Positions 9,828 to 22,700 of a stretch of 64,000 bases of DNA are shown piece after piece. Below the pieces are notes generated by a model. It saw only the letters and a program-made list of their open reading frames with translations, ran no database searches and was not told the DNA's origin. Positions within the stretch are counted from its first letter, which is position 1. The number at the start of each line of letters is the position of its first letter. Source of the stretch: Brienomyrus brachyistius (Eukaryota > Chordata > Actinopteri > Osteoglossiformes > Mormyridae); the NCBI RefSeq assembly GCF_023856365.1, contig NW_026042436.1, positions 186,001-250,000 on the forward strand, in the 5' to 3' direction. Made by a program: the position numbers and the translations under genes.

Positions 9828-12800
9828 GGGATACCAGTCCATCGCAGGGCACAGGGCTGGGGTACAGCCTGGACAGGATGACAGTCCATCACAGGGCGCG
9901 GGGCTGGGGGACACCCTGGACGGGATGCCAGTCCATCACAGGGCACAGGGTACAGCCTGGAAGGGATGCCAGTCCATTGCAGGGCACAGGGCTGAGGGAC
10001 ACCCTGGACGGGATGCCAGACCATCACAGGGCACAGGGCTGGGGTACAACCTGGATGGGATGCCAGTCCATCGCAGGGCACAGGGCTGTGGGACACCCTG
10101 CATGGGATGCCAGTCTATCACAGGGCACAGGGCTGGGGTACAGCCTGGACGGGATGCCAGTCCATCACAGGGCACTGGGAACAGCCTGGATGGGATGCCA
10201 GTCCATCGCATGGCACAGGGCTGGGGACACCCTGGATGGGATGCCAGTCCATCACAGGGTACAGGGCTTGGGGACACCCTGGATGGGATGCCAGTCCATC
10301 GCAGGGCACAGGTCTGGGGTACAGCCTGGACAGGATGCCAGTCCATCACAGGGCGCGGGTTAGGGGACACCCTGGACGGGATGCCAGTCCATCACAGGGC
10401 ACAGGGTACAGCCTGGAAGGGATGCCAGTGCATCGCAGGGCACAGGGCTGGGTTACAGCCTGGACGGGATACCAGTCCATCGCAAGGCACAGGGTACACC
10501 CTGGACGGGATGCCAGTCCATCGCAGGGCGCGGGGCTGGGGGACATCCTGGACGGGATGCCAGTCCATCAAAGGGCACAGGGTACAGCCTGGAAGGGATG
10601 CCAGTCCATTGCAGGGCACAGGGCTGAGGGACACCCTGGACGGGATGCCAGTCCATCGCAGGGCACTGGGCTGGGGTACAGCCTTGATGGGATGCCAGTC
10701 CATCGCAGGGCACAGGGCTGTGGGACACCCTGCACGGGGATGCCAGTCCATCACAGGGCACAGGGCTGGGGTACAACCTGGATGGGATGCCAGTCCATCG
10801 CAGGGCACTGGGCTGTGGGACACCCTGCACGGGATGCCAGTCCATCGCAGGGCACAGGGCTGAGGTACAGCCTGGACGGGATGCCTGTCCATCGCAGGGC
10901 ACAGGGCTGGGAGACTCCCTGGACGGGTTTCCAGTCCATCACAGGGCACGGGGCTGGGGGACACCCTGGACGGGATGCCAGTGCATCACAGGGCACAGGG
11001 TACAGCCTGGATGGAATGCCAGTCTATCACAGGGCACGGGGCTGGGGGACACCCTGGATAGGATGCCAGTCCATCGCAGGGCAGAGGGCTGGGATACATC
11101 CTGGACGGGATGCCAATACATCGCAAGGCACAGGGCTGTGGGACACCCTGGACGGTGAGGCCAGTCCCATCGCAGGGCACAGGGCTGTGGGACACCCTGC
11201 ACGGGATGCCAGTCCATCACAGGGCACAGGGCTGGGGTACAGCCTGGATGCGATGCCAGTCCATCGCAAGGCACAGTGTACAGCCTGGATGGGATGCCAG
11301 TCCATCGCAGGGCACAGGGCTGAGGGACAGCCTGGATGGGATTCCGGTCCATCGCAGAGCACGAGGCTGGGGGACAGCCTGGATGGGATTCCGGTCCATC
11401 GCAGGGCACGGGGCTGGGGGACACCCTGGATGGGATGCCAGTCCATCACAGGGCACAGGGTACAGCCTGGAAGGGATGCCAGTGCATCGCAGGGCACAGG
11501 GCTGGGTTACAGCCTGGACGGGATACCAGTCCATCGCAAGGCACAGGGTACACCCTGGACGGGATGCCAGTCCATCGCAGGGCGCGGGGCTGGGGGACAT
11601 CCTGGACGGGATGCCAGTCCTTCACAGGGCACAGGGTACAGCCTGGAAGGGATGCCAGTCCATTGCAGGGCACTGGCTGAGGGACACCCTGGACGGGATG
11701 CCAGTCCATCGCAGGGCACTGGGCTGGGGTACAGCCTTGATGGGATGCCAGTCCATCGCAGGGCACAGGGCTGAGGGACACCCTGGAAGGGATGCCAGTC
11801 CATCGCAGGGCACTGGGCTGGGGTACAGCCTTGATGGGATGCCAGTCCATCGCAGGGCACAGGGCTGTGGGACACCCTGCACGGGATGCCAGTCCATCAC
11901 AGGGCACAGGGCTGGGGTACAACCTGGATGGGATGCCAGTCCATCGCAGGGCACTGGGCTGTGGGACACCCTGCACGGGATGCCAGTCCATCGCAGGGCA
12001 CAGGGCTGAGGTACAGCCTGGACGGGATGCCTGTCCATCGCAGGGCACAGGGCTGGGAGACTCCCTGGACGGGTTTCCAGTCCATCACAGGGCACGGGGC
12101 TGGGGGACACCCTGGACGGGATGCCAGTGCATCACAGGGCACAGGGTACAGCCTGGATGGAATGCCAGTCCATCACAGGGCACGGGGCTGGGGGACACCC
12201 TGGATAGGATGCCAGTCCATCGCAGGGCAGAGGGCTGGGATACATCCTGGACGGGATGCCAATACATCGCAAGGCACAGGGCTGTGGGACACCCTGGACG
12301 GGAGGCCAGTCCATCGCAGGGCACAGGGCTGTGGGGACACCCTGCACGGGATGCCAGTCCATCACAGGGCACAGGGCTGGGGTACAGCCTGGATGCGATG
12401 CCAGTCCATCGCAAGGCACAGGGTACAGCCTGGATGGGATGCCAGTCCATCGCAGGGCACAGGGCTGAGGGACAGCCTGGATGGGATTCCGGTCCATCGC
12501 AGGGCACGAGGCTGGGGGACAGCCTGGATGGGATTCCGGTCCATCGCAGGGCACGGGGCTGGGGGACACCCTGGATGGGAGGCCAGTCCATCGCAGGGCA
12601 CAGGGCTGGGGTACAGCCTGGATGGGATGCCAGTCCATCGCAGGGCACAGGGCTGGGGTACAGCCTGGACGAGATGCCTGTCCATGGCAGGGCACAGGGC
12701 TGGGTGACACCCTGGACGGGATGCCAGTCCATCACAGGGCACAGGGCTGGGGGACACCCTGGACGGGATGCCAGTGCATCACAGGGCACAGGGTACAGCC

Positions 12801-12920
12801 TGGATGGAATGCCAGTCCATCACAGGGCACGGGGCTGGGGGACACCCTGGATGGGATGCCAGTCCATCGCAGGGCAGAGGGCTGGGATACAACCTGGACG
12901 GGATGCCAATCCATCGCAAG

Positions 12921-14883
12921 GCACTGGGCTGTGGGACACCCTGCACGGGGATGCCAGTCTATCACAGGGCACAGGGCTGGGGTACAGCCTGGACGGGATG
13001 CCAGTCCATCACAGGGCACTGGGAACAGCCTGGATGGGATGCCAGTCCATCGCAGGGCACAGGTCTGGGGTACAGCCTGGACAGGATGCCAGTCCATCAC
13101 AGGGCGCGGGGTTGGGGGACACCCTGGACGGGATGCCAGTCCATCAGAGGGCACAGGGTACAGCCTGGAAGGGATGCCAGTCCATCGCAGGGCTCAGGGC
13201 TGAGGGACACCCTGGACGGGATGCCAGTCAATCGCAGGGCAGGGTGCTGGGGTACAACCTGGACGGGATGCCAGTCCATCGCAGGGCACGGTGCTGGGTA
13301 ACAACCTGGATGGGATGCCAGTCCATCACAGGGCACAGGGCTGGGGTACAGCCTGGATTGGATGCCAGTCCATCGCAGGGCACAGGGCTGGGGGACACCC
13401 TGGATGGGATGCCAGTCCATCGCATGGCACAGGGCTGGGGGACACCCTGGATGGGATGCCAGTCCATCACAGGGTACAGGGCTGGGGGACACCCTGGATG
13501 GGATGCCAGTCCATCGCAGGGCAGAGGTCTGGGGTACAGCCTGGACAGGATGCCAGTCCATCGCAGGGCACAGGGCTGAGGTACAGCCTGGACGGGATGC
13601 CTGTCCATCGCAGGGCACAGGGCTGGGGGACTCCCTGGATGGGTTTCCAGTCCATCAGAGGGCACGGGGCTGGGGTACACCCTGGATGGGGATGCCAGTC
13701 CATCACAGCGCACAGGGCTGGGGGACACCCTGGACGGGATGCATGTCCATGACAGGGCACTGGGCTGGGGTACAGCTTAGATGGGATGCCCGTCCATCAC
13801 AGGGCAGAGGGTTCAGCCTGGATGGGATGCCAGTCCATTACAGGGCATGGGGCTGAGGTACAGCCTGGACGCGATGCCAGTCCATCACAGGGCACTGGGA
13901 ACAGCCTGGATGGGATACCAGTCCATCGCAGGGCACAGGGCTGGGGTACAGCCTGGACAGGATGACAGTCCATCACAGGGCGCGGGGCTGGGGACACCCT
14001 GGACGGGATGCCAGTCCATCACAGGGGCACAGGGTACAGCCTGGAAGGGATGCCAGTCCATTGCAGGGCACAGGGCTGAGGGACACCCTGGACGGGATGC
14101 CAGTTCATCGCAGGGCACTGGGCTGGGGTACAGCCTTGATGGGATGCCAGTCCATCGCAGGGCACAGGGCTGTGGGACACCCTGCACGGGATGCCAGTCC
14201 ATCACAGGGCACAGGGCTGGGGTACAACCTGGATGGGATGCCATTCCATCGCAGGGCACAGGGCTGTGGGACACCCTGCACGGGATGCCAGTCTATCACA
14301 GGGCACAGGGCTGGGGTACAGCCTGGACGGGATGCCAGTCCATCACAGGGCACTGGGAACAGCCTGGATGGGATGCCAGTCCATCGCAGGGCACAGGTCT
14401 GGGGTACAGCCTGGACAGGATGCCAGTCTATCACAGGGCGCGGGGTTGGGGGACACCCTGGACGGGATGCCAGTCCATCAGAGGGCACAGGTAACAGCCT
14501 GGAAGGGATGCCAGTCCATCGCAGGGCACAGGGCTGAGGGACACCCTGGACGGGATGCCAGTCTATCGCAGGGCAGGGTGCTGGGGTACAACCTGGACGG
14601 GATGCCAGTCCATCGCAGGGCACGGTGCTGGGTAACAACCTGGATGGGATGCCAGTCCATCACAGGGTACAGGGCTGGGGGACACCCTGGATGGGATGCC
14701 AGTCCATCGCAGGGCAGAGGTCTGGGGTACAGCCTGGACAGGATGCCAGTCCATCGCAGGGCACAGGGCTGAGGTACAGCCTGGACGGGATGCCTGTCCA
14801 TCGCAGGGCACAGGGCTGGGGTACAGCCTGGACAGGATGACAGTCCATCACAGGGCGCGGGGCTGGGGGACACCCTGGATGGG
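12921..14883. repeat. Linking block around the 13.7-kb cassette
   Basis: The left part resembles the A-form blocks near 6.0-6.8 kb. From the G-form cassette at 13,736 onward it resembles 866-1,790, with an offset of 12,870. It holds the CAGTTCATCG unit (near 14,104), and the segment near 14,191 recurs at 15,066 (875 bp on). Single-base differences include an extra G near 12,950, 13,690 and 14,024 and a lost G near 13,991. No gene is present. Confidence 0.75.
13736..13911 (+). repeat. Landmark cassette 6 (G form)
   Basis: Standard 176 bp, with GCACTGGG in the fourth unit and no CTTTGC unit upstream, matching cassette 1. Next cassette 4,081 bp on. Confidence 0.93.
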
Positions 14884-15978
14884 ATGCCAGTCCATCACAG
14901 GGCACAGGGTACAGCCTGGAAGGGATGCCAGTCCATTGCAGGGCACAGGGCTGAGGGACACCCTGGACGGGATGCCAGTTCATCGCAGGGCACTGGGCTG
15001 GGGTACAGCCTTGATGGGATGCCAGTCCATCGCAGGGCACAGGGCTGTGGGACACCCTGCACGGGATGCCAGTCCATCACAGGGCACAGGGCTGGGGTAC
15101 AACCTGGATGGGATGCCATTCCATCGCAGGGCAGAGGGCTGTGGGACACCCTGCACGGGATGCCAGTCTATCACAGGGCACAGGGCTGGGGTACAGCCTG
15201 GACGGGATGCCAGTCCATCACAGGGCACTGGGAACAGCCTGGATGGGATGCCAGTCCATCGCAGGGCACAGGTCTGGGGTACAGCCTGGACAGGATGCCA
15301 GTCTATCACAGGGCGCGGGGTTGGGGGACACCCTGGACGGGATGCCAGTCCATCAGAGGGCACAGGGTACAGCCTGGAAGGGATGCCAGTCCATCGCAGG
15401 GCACAGGGCTGAGGGACACCCTGGACGGGATGCCAGTCTATCGCAGGGCAGGGTGCTGGGGTACAACCTGGACGGGATGCCAGTCCATCGCAGGGCACGG
15501 TGCTGGGTAACAACCTGGATGGGATGCCAGTCCATCACTGGGCACAGGGCTGGGGTACAGCCTGGATGGGATGCCAGTCCATCGCAGGGCACAGGGCTGG
15601 GGGACACCCTGGATGGGATGCCAGTCCATCGCATGGCACAGGGCTGGGGGACACCCTGGATGGGATGCCAGTCCGTCACAGGGTACAGGGCTGGGGGACA
15701 CCCTGGATGGGATGCCAGTCCATCGCAGGGCACAGGTCTGGGGTACAGCCTGGACAGGATGCCAGTCCATCACAGGGCGCGGGGTTAGGGGACACCCTGG
15801 ACGGGATGCCAGTCCATCACAGGGCACAGGGTACAGCCTGGAAGGGATGCCAGTGCATCGCAGGGCACAGGGCTGGGTTACAGCCTGGACGGGATACCAG
15901 TCCATCGCAAGGCACAGGGTACAGCCTGGATGGGGTGCCAGTCCATCGCAGGGCACAGGGCTGAGGGACACCCTGGAC

Positions 15979-16025
15979 GGGATGCCAGTTCATCGCAGGG
16001 CACTGGGCTGGGGTACAGCCTTGAT
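15979..16025 (+). repeat. Replaced unit (conversion-like patch)
   Basis: A unit with GCCAGTTCATCGC and TACAGCCTTGAT sits where the neighbouring 1,333-bp copy has its CTTTGC unit. The following units (GGGATGTGGGACACC, GGAAAGCAAGTCC) match the neighbour in exact register, so a 47-bp unit was exchanged without a length change. Confidence 0.8.
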
Positions 16026-17311
16026 GGGATACCAGTCCATCGCAGGGCACAGGGATGTGGGACACCCTGCACGGGATGCCAGTCCATCACAGGGCACAGG
16101 GCTGGGGTACAGCCTGGATGGAAAGCAAGTCCATCACAGGGCACAGGGCTGAGGGACAGCCTGAATGGGATTCCGGTCCATCGCAGGGCACGGGGCTGGG
16201 GGACACCCTGGACGGGATGCCAGTCCATCAAAGGGCACAGGGTACAGCCTGGAAGGGATGCCAGTCCATTGCAGGGCACAGGGCTGAGGGACACCCTGGA
16301 CGGGATGCCAGTTCATCGCAGGGCACTGGGCTGGGGTACAGCCTTGATGGGATGCCAGTCCATCGCAGGGCACAGGGCTGTGGGACACCCTGCACGGGAT
16401 GCCAGTCCATCACAGGGCACAGGGCTGGGGTACAACCTGGATGGGATGCCATTCCATCGCAGGGCAGAGGGCTGTGGGACACCCTGCACGGGATGCCAGT
16501 CTATCACAGGGCACAGGGCTGGGGTACAGCCTGGACGGGATGCCAGTCCATCACAGGGCACTGGGAACAGCCTGGATGGGATGCCAGTCCATCGCAGGGC
16601 ACAGGTCTGGGGTACAGCCTGGACAGGATGCCAGTCTATCACAGGGCGCGGGGTTGGGGGACACCCTGGACGGGATGCCAGTCCATCAGAGGGCACAGGG
16701 TACAGCCTGGAAGGGATGCCAGTCCATCGCAGGGCACAGGGCTGAGGGACACCCTGGACGGGATGCCAGTCTATCGCAGGGCAGGGTGCTGGGGTACAAC
16801 CTGGACGGGATGCCAGTCCATCGCAGGGCACGGTGCTGGGTAACAACCTGGATGGGATGCCAGTCCATCACTGGGCACAGGGCTGGGGTACAGCCTGGAT
16901 GGGATGCCAGTCCATCGCAGGGCACAGGGCTGGGGGACACCCTGGATGGGATGCCAGTCCATCGCATGGCACAGGGCTGGGGGACACCCTGGATGGGATG
17001 CCAGTCCGTCACAGGGTACAGGGCTGGGGGACACCCTGGATGGGATGCCAGTCCATCGCAGGGCACAGGTCTGGGGTACAGCCTGGACAGGATGCCAGTC
17101 CATCACAGGGCGCGGGGTTAGGGGACACCCTGGACGGGATGCCAGTCCATCACAGGGCACAGGGTACAGCCTGGAAGGGATGCCAGTGCATCGCAGGGCA
17201 CAGGGCTGGGTTACAGCCTGGACGGGATACCAGTCCATCGCAAGGCACAGGGTACAGCCTGGATGGGGTGCCAGTCCATCGCAGGGCACAGGGCTGAGGG
17301 ACAGCCTGGAT

Positions 17312-17358
17312 GGGATTCCGGTCCTTTGCAGGGCACGGGGCTTGGGGACACCCTGGAC
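17312..17358 (+). repeat. CTTTGC landmark unit 3
   Basis: Cassette 7 follows at 552 bp. Its counterpart in the first 1,333-bp copy (15,979-16,025) has been replaced by another unit type. Confidence 0.93.
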
Positions 17359-17816
17359 GGGAGGCCAGTCCATCGCAGGGCACAGGGATGTGGGACACCC
17401 TGCACGGGATGCCAGTCCATCACAGGGCACAGGGCTGGGGTACAGCCTGGATGGAAAGCAAGTCCATCACAGGGCACAGGGCTGAGGGACAGCCTGGATG
17501 GGATTCCGGTCCATCGCAGGGCACGGGGCTGGGGGACACCCTGGACGGGATACCAGTCCATCGCAAGGCACAGGGTACAGCCTGGATGGGATGCCAGTCC
17601 ATCGCAGGGCACAGGGCTGGGGTACAGCCTGGACGGGATGCCTGTCCATCGCAGGGCACAGGGCTGGGTGACACCCTGGACGGGATGCCAGTCCATCACA
17701 GGGCACAGGGCTGGGGGACACCCTGGACGGGATGCCAGTGCATCACAGGGCACAGGGTACACCTTGGATGGGATGCCAGTCCATCACAGCGCACAGGGCT
17801 GGGGGACACCCTGGAC

Positions 17817-17992
17817 GGGATGCATGTCCATGACAGGGCACTGGGCTGGGGTACAGCTTAGATGGGATGCCCGTCCATCACAGGGCAGAGGGTTCAGCCT
17901 GGATGGGATGCCAGTCCATTACAGGGCATGGGGCTGAGGTACAGCCTGGACGCGATGCCAGTCCATCACAGGGAACTGGGAACAGCCTGGAT
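17817..17992 (+). repeat. Landmark cassette 7 (G form, GAACTGGG)
   Basis: Followed by GGGTTACCAG, a change shared only with cassette 8. CTTTGC unit at 17,312. Next cassette 1,414 bp on, its tandem copy. Confidence 0.93.
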
Positions 17993-18725
17993 GGGTTACC
18001 AGTCCATCGCAGGGCACAGGGCTGGGGTACAGCCTGGACAGGATGACAGTCCATCACAGGGCGGGGGCTGGGGGACACCCTGGACGGGATGCCAGTCCAT
18101 CACAGGGCACAGGGTACAGCCTGGAAGGGATGCCAGTCCATCGCAGGGCACAGGGCTGAGGGACACCCTGGACGGGATGCCAGTCTATCGCAGGGCAGGG
18201 TGCTGGGGTACAACCTGGACGGGATGCCAGTCCATCGCAGGGCACGGTGCTGGGTAACAACCTGGATGGGATGCCAGTCCATCACTGGGCACAGGGCTGG
18301 GGTACAGCCTGGATGGGATGCCAGTCCATCGCAGGGCACAGGGCTGGGGGACACCCTGGATGGGATGCCAGTCCATCGCATGGCACAGGGCTGGGGGACA
18401 CCCTGGATGGGATGCCAGTCCGTCACAGGGTACAGGGCTGGGGGACACCCTGGATGGGATGCCAGTCCATCGCAGGGCACAGGTCTGGGGTACAGCCTGG
18501 ACAGGATGCCAGTCCATCACAGGGCGCGGGGTTAGGGGACACCCTGGACGGGATGCCAGTCCATCACAGGGCACAGGGTACAGCCTGGAAGGGATGCCAG
18601 TGCATCGCAGGGCACAGGGCTGGGTTACAGCCTGGACGGGATACCAGTCCATCGCAAGGCACAGGGTACAGCCTGGATGGGGTGCCAGTCCATCGCAGGG
18701 CACAGGGCTGAGGGACAGCCTGGAT

Positions 18726-18772
18726 GGGATTCCGGTCCTTTGCAGGGCACGGGGCTTGGGGACACCCTGGAC
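18726..18772 (+). repeat. CTTTGC landmark unit 4
   Basis: Tandem copy of unit 3 at 1,414 bp; cassette 8 follows at 552 bp. Confidence 0.93.
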
Positions 18773-19230
18773 GGGAGGCCAGTCCATCGCAGGGCACAGG
18801 GATGTGGGACACCCTGCACGGGATGCCAGTCCATCACAGGGCACAGGGCTGGGGTACAGCCTGGATGGAAAGCAAGTCCATCACAGGGCACAGGGCTGAG
18901 GGACAGCCTGGATGGGATTCCGGTCCATCGCAGGGCACGGGGCTGGGGGACACCCTGGACGGGATACCAGTCCATCGCAAGGCACAGGGTACAGCCTGGA
19001 TGGGATGCCAGTCCATCGCAGGGCACAGGGCTGGGGTACAGCCTGGACGGGATGCCTGTCCATCGCAGGGCACAGGGCTGGGTGACACCCTGGACGGGAT
19101 GCCAGTCCATCACAGGGCACAGGGCTGGGGGACACCCTGGACGGGATGCCAGTGCATCACAGGGCACAGGGTACACCTTGGATGGGATGCCAGTCCATCA
19201 CAGCGCACAGGGCTGGGGGACACCCTGGAC

Positions 19231-19406
19231 GGGATGCATGTCCATGACAGGGCACTGGGCTGGGGTACAGCTTAGATGGGATGCCCGTCCATCACAGGGC
19301 AGAGGGTTCAGCCTGGATGGGATGCCAGTCCATTACAGGGCATGGGGCTGAGGTACAGCCTGGACGCGATGCCAGTCCATCACAGGGAACTGGGAACAGC
19401 CTGGAT
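19231..19406 (+). repeat. Landmark cassette 8 (G form, GAACTGGG)
   Basis: Copy of cassette 7 including the GGGTTACCAG neighbour. Next cassette 2,613 bp on. Confidence 0.93.
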
Positions 19407-19734
19407 GGGTTACCAGTCCATCGCAGGGCACAGGGCTGGGGTACAGCCTGGACAGGATCACAGTCCATCACAGGGCGCGGGGCTGGGGGACACCCTGGAC
19501 GGGATGCCAGTCCATCACAGGGCACAGGGTACAGCCTGGAAGGGATGCCAGTCCATTGCAGGGCACAGGGCTGAGGGACACCCTGGACGGGATGCCAGTC
19601 CATCACAGGGCACAGGGCTGGGGTACAACCTGGATGGGATGCCAGTCCATCGCAGGGCACAGGGCTGTGGGACACGCAGCATGGGATGCCAGTCTATCAC
19701 AGGGCACAGGGCTGGGGTACAGCCTGGACGGGAT

Positions 19735-22700
19735 GCCAGTCCATCACAGGGCACTGGGAACAGCCTGGATGGGATGCCAGTCCATCGCATGGCACAGGGC
19801 TGGGGGACACCCTGGATGGGATGCCAGTCCATCACAGGGTACAGGGCTTGGGGACACCCTGGATGGGATGCCAGTCCATCGCAGGGCACAGGTCTGGGGT
19901 ACAGCCTGGACAGGATGCCAGTCCATCACAGGGCGCGGGGTTAGGGGACACCCTGGACGGGATGCCAGTCCATCACAGGGCACAGGGTACAGCCTGGAAG
20001 GGATGCCAGTGCATCGCAGGGCACAGGGCTGGGTTACAGCCTGGACGGGATACCAGTCCATCGCAAGGCACAGGGTACACCCTGGACGGGATGCCAGTCC
20101 ATCACAGGGCGCGGGGCTGGGGGACATCCTGGACGGGATGCCAGTCCATCACAGGGCACAGGGTACAGCCTGGAAGGGATGCCAGTCCATTGCAGGGCAC
20201 AGGGCTGAGGGACACCCTGGACGGGATGCCAGTCCATCGCAGGGCACTGGGCTGGGGTACAGCCTTGATGGGATGCCAGTCCATCGCAGGGCACAGGGCT
20301 GGGAGACTCCCTGGACGGGTTTCCAGTCCATCACAGGGCACGGGGCTGGGGGACACCCTGGACGGGATGCCAGTCCATCACAGGGCACAGGGCTGGGGTA
20401 CAACCTGGATGGGATGCCAGTCCATCGCAGGGCACTGGGCTGTGGGACACCCTGCACGGGATGCCAGTCCATCGCAGGGCACAGGGCTGAGGTACAGCCT
20501 GGACGGGATGCCTGTCCATCGCAGGGCACAGGGCTGGGAGACTCCCTGGACGGGTTTCCAGTCCATCACAGGGCACGGGGCTGGGGGACACCCTGGACGG
20601 GATGCCAGTGCATCACAGGGCACAGGGTACAGCCTGGATGGAATGCCAGTCCATCACAGGGCACGGGGCTGGGGGACACCCTGGATGGGATGCCAGTCCA
20701 TCGCAGGGCAGAGGGCTGGGATACATCCTGGACGGGATGCCAATACATCGCAAGGCACAGGGCTGTGGGACACCCTGGACGGGATGCCAGTCCATCACAG
20801 GGCACAGGGCTGGGGTACAGCCTGGATGCGATGCCAGTCCATCGCAAGGCACAGGGTACAGCCTGGATGGGATGCCAGTCCATCGCAGGGCACAGGGCTG
20901 AGGGACAGCCTGGATGGGATTCCGGTCCATCGCAGGGCACAGGGCTGGGGTACAGCCTGGATGGGATGCCAGTCCATCGCAGGGCACAGGGCTGGGGTAC
21001 AGCCTGGACGGGATGCCTGTCCATGGCAGGGCACAGGGCTGGGTGACACCCTGGACGGGATGCCAGTCCATCACAGGGCACAGGGCTGGGGGACACCCTG
21101 CACGGGATGCCAGTGCATCACAGGGCACAGGGTACAGCCTGGATGGAATGCCAGTCCATCACAGGGCACGGGGCTGGGGGACAGCCTGGATGGGATTCCG
21201 GTCCATCGCAGGGCACGGGGCTGGGGGACACCCTGGATGGGAGGCCAGTCCATCGCAGGGCACAGGGCTGGGGTACAGCCTGGATGGGATGCCAGTCCAT
21301 CGCAGGGCACTGGGCTGGGGTACACCCTGCACGGGATGCCAGTCCATCGCAGGGCACAGGGCTGAGGTACAGCCTGGACGGGATGCCAGTCCATCACAGG
21401 GCACAGGGCTGGGGGACACCCTGGACGGGATGCCAGTGCATCACAGGGCACAGGGTACAGCCTGGATGGAATGCCAGTCCATCACAGGGCACGGGGCTGG
21501 GGGACACCCTGGATGGGATGCCAGTCCATCGCAGGGCAGAGGGCTGGGATACATCCTGGACGGGATGCCAATCCATCGCAAGGCACAGGGCTGTGGGACA
21601 CCCTGCACGGGATGCCAGTCCATCACATGGCACAGGGCTGGGGTACAGCCTGGATGGGATGCCAGTCCATCGCAGGGCATAGGGCTGAGGTACAGCCTGG
21701 ACGGGATGCCTGTCCATCGCAGGGCACAGGGCTGGGGGACTCCCTGGACGGGTTGCCAGTCCATCATAGGGCACGGGGCTGGGGTACACCCTGGATGGGA
21801 TGCCAGTCCATCACAGCGCACAGGGCTGGGGGACACCCTGGACGGGATGCATGTCCATGACAGGGCACTGGGCTGGGGTACAGCTTAGATGAGATGCCCG
21901 TCCATCACAGGGCAGAGGGTTCAGCCTGGATGGGATGCCAGTCCATTACAGGGCATGGGGCTGAGGTACAGCCTGGACGCGATGCCAGTCCATCACAGGG
22001 CACTGGGAACAGCCTGGATGGGATGCCAGTCCATCGCAGGGCACAGGGCTGGGGGACACCCTGGATGGGATGCCAGTCCATCACAGGGTACAGGGCTTGG
22101 GGACACCCTGGATGGGATGCCAGTCCATCGCAGGGCACAGGTCTGGGGTACAGCCTGGACAGGATGCCAGTCCATCACAGGGCGCGGGGTTAGGGGACAC
22201 CCTGGACGGGATGCCAGTCCATCACAGGGCACAGGGTACAGCCTGGAAGGGATGCCAGTGCATCGCAGGGCACAGGGCTGGGTTACAGCCTGGACGGGAT
22301 ACCAGTCCATCGCAAGGCACAGGGTACACCCTGGACGGGATGCCAGTCCATCGCAGGGCGCGGGGCTGGGGGACATCCTGGACGGGATGCCAGTCCATCA
22401 CAGGGCACAGGGTACAGCCTGGAAGGGATGCCAGTCCATTGCAGGGCACAGGGCTGAGGGACACCCTGGACGGGATGCCAGTCCATCGCAGGGCACTGGG
22501 CTGTGGGACACCCTGCACGGGATGCCAGTCCATCACAGGGCACAGGGCTGGGGTACAACCTGGATGGGATGCCAGTCCATCGCAGGGCACTGGGCTGTGG
22601 GACACCCTGCACGGGATGCCAGTCCATCGCAGGGCACAGGGCTGAGGTACAGCCTGGACGGGATGCCTGTCCATCGCAGGGCACAGGGCTGGGAGACTCC

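Larger units (their letters stand above)
7796..12920. repeat. Older copy of the H-T block (H0-T0)
   Basis: Offsets of 20,339-20,341 bp link this segment to 28,137-33,259, unit order included: CTTTGC unit at 9145, cassette at 9651, the rare CCAGACCATCAC unit near 10,016, and a T-like part from 11,337 with the CACGAGGCTGG unit. Unlike the copies at 28-33 and 38-44 kb it carries many one-base indels (about 8,343, 9,037, 9,800, 10,222, 10,357, 10,738, 11,156, 11,673, 12,333). The right end jumps to A-form sequence near 12,921-12,960. It is either older and less homogenised, or less accurately sequenced. Confidence 0.82.
14884..17549. repeat. Tandem duplication, period 1,333 bp
   Basis: Copies span 14,884-16,216 and 16,217-17,549. 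From 15,066 to 15,964 the first matches the second without a difference I could see in the encoded frames. Around 15,979-16,025 the first copy has a CAGTTCATCG unit where the second has a CTTTGC unit (17,312-17,358). Both are 47 bp and the flanks stay in register, which is the mark of a conversion-like replacement. The junction unit near 16,217 has CATCAAAGGG instead of CATCACAGGG. Confidence 0.85.
16690..19517. repeat. Tandem duplication, period 1,414 bp
   Basis: Copies span 16,690-18,103 and 18,104-19,517. All long frames across them are identical, and both carry the unusual GGGTTACCAG unit after the cassette (about 17,993 and 19,407). One base is missing in the first copy near 18,062 (GGCGGGGGC against GGCGCGGGGC). 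The period fits 24 long plus 7 short units minus that base. It overlaps the right end of the 1,333-bp duplication and so is probably the later event. Confidence 0.9.

Noticed and set aside
19660..19690. GACACGCAGCATGGG as a breakpoint
   Set aside because: The flanking units keep register with their 2.2-kb and H-type relatives; only a few substituted bases are involved.
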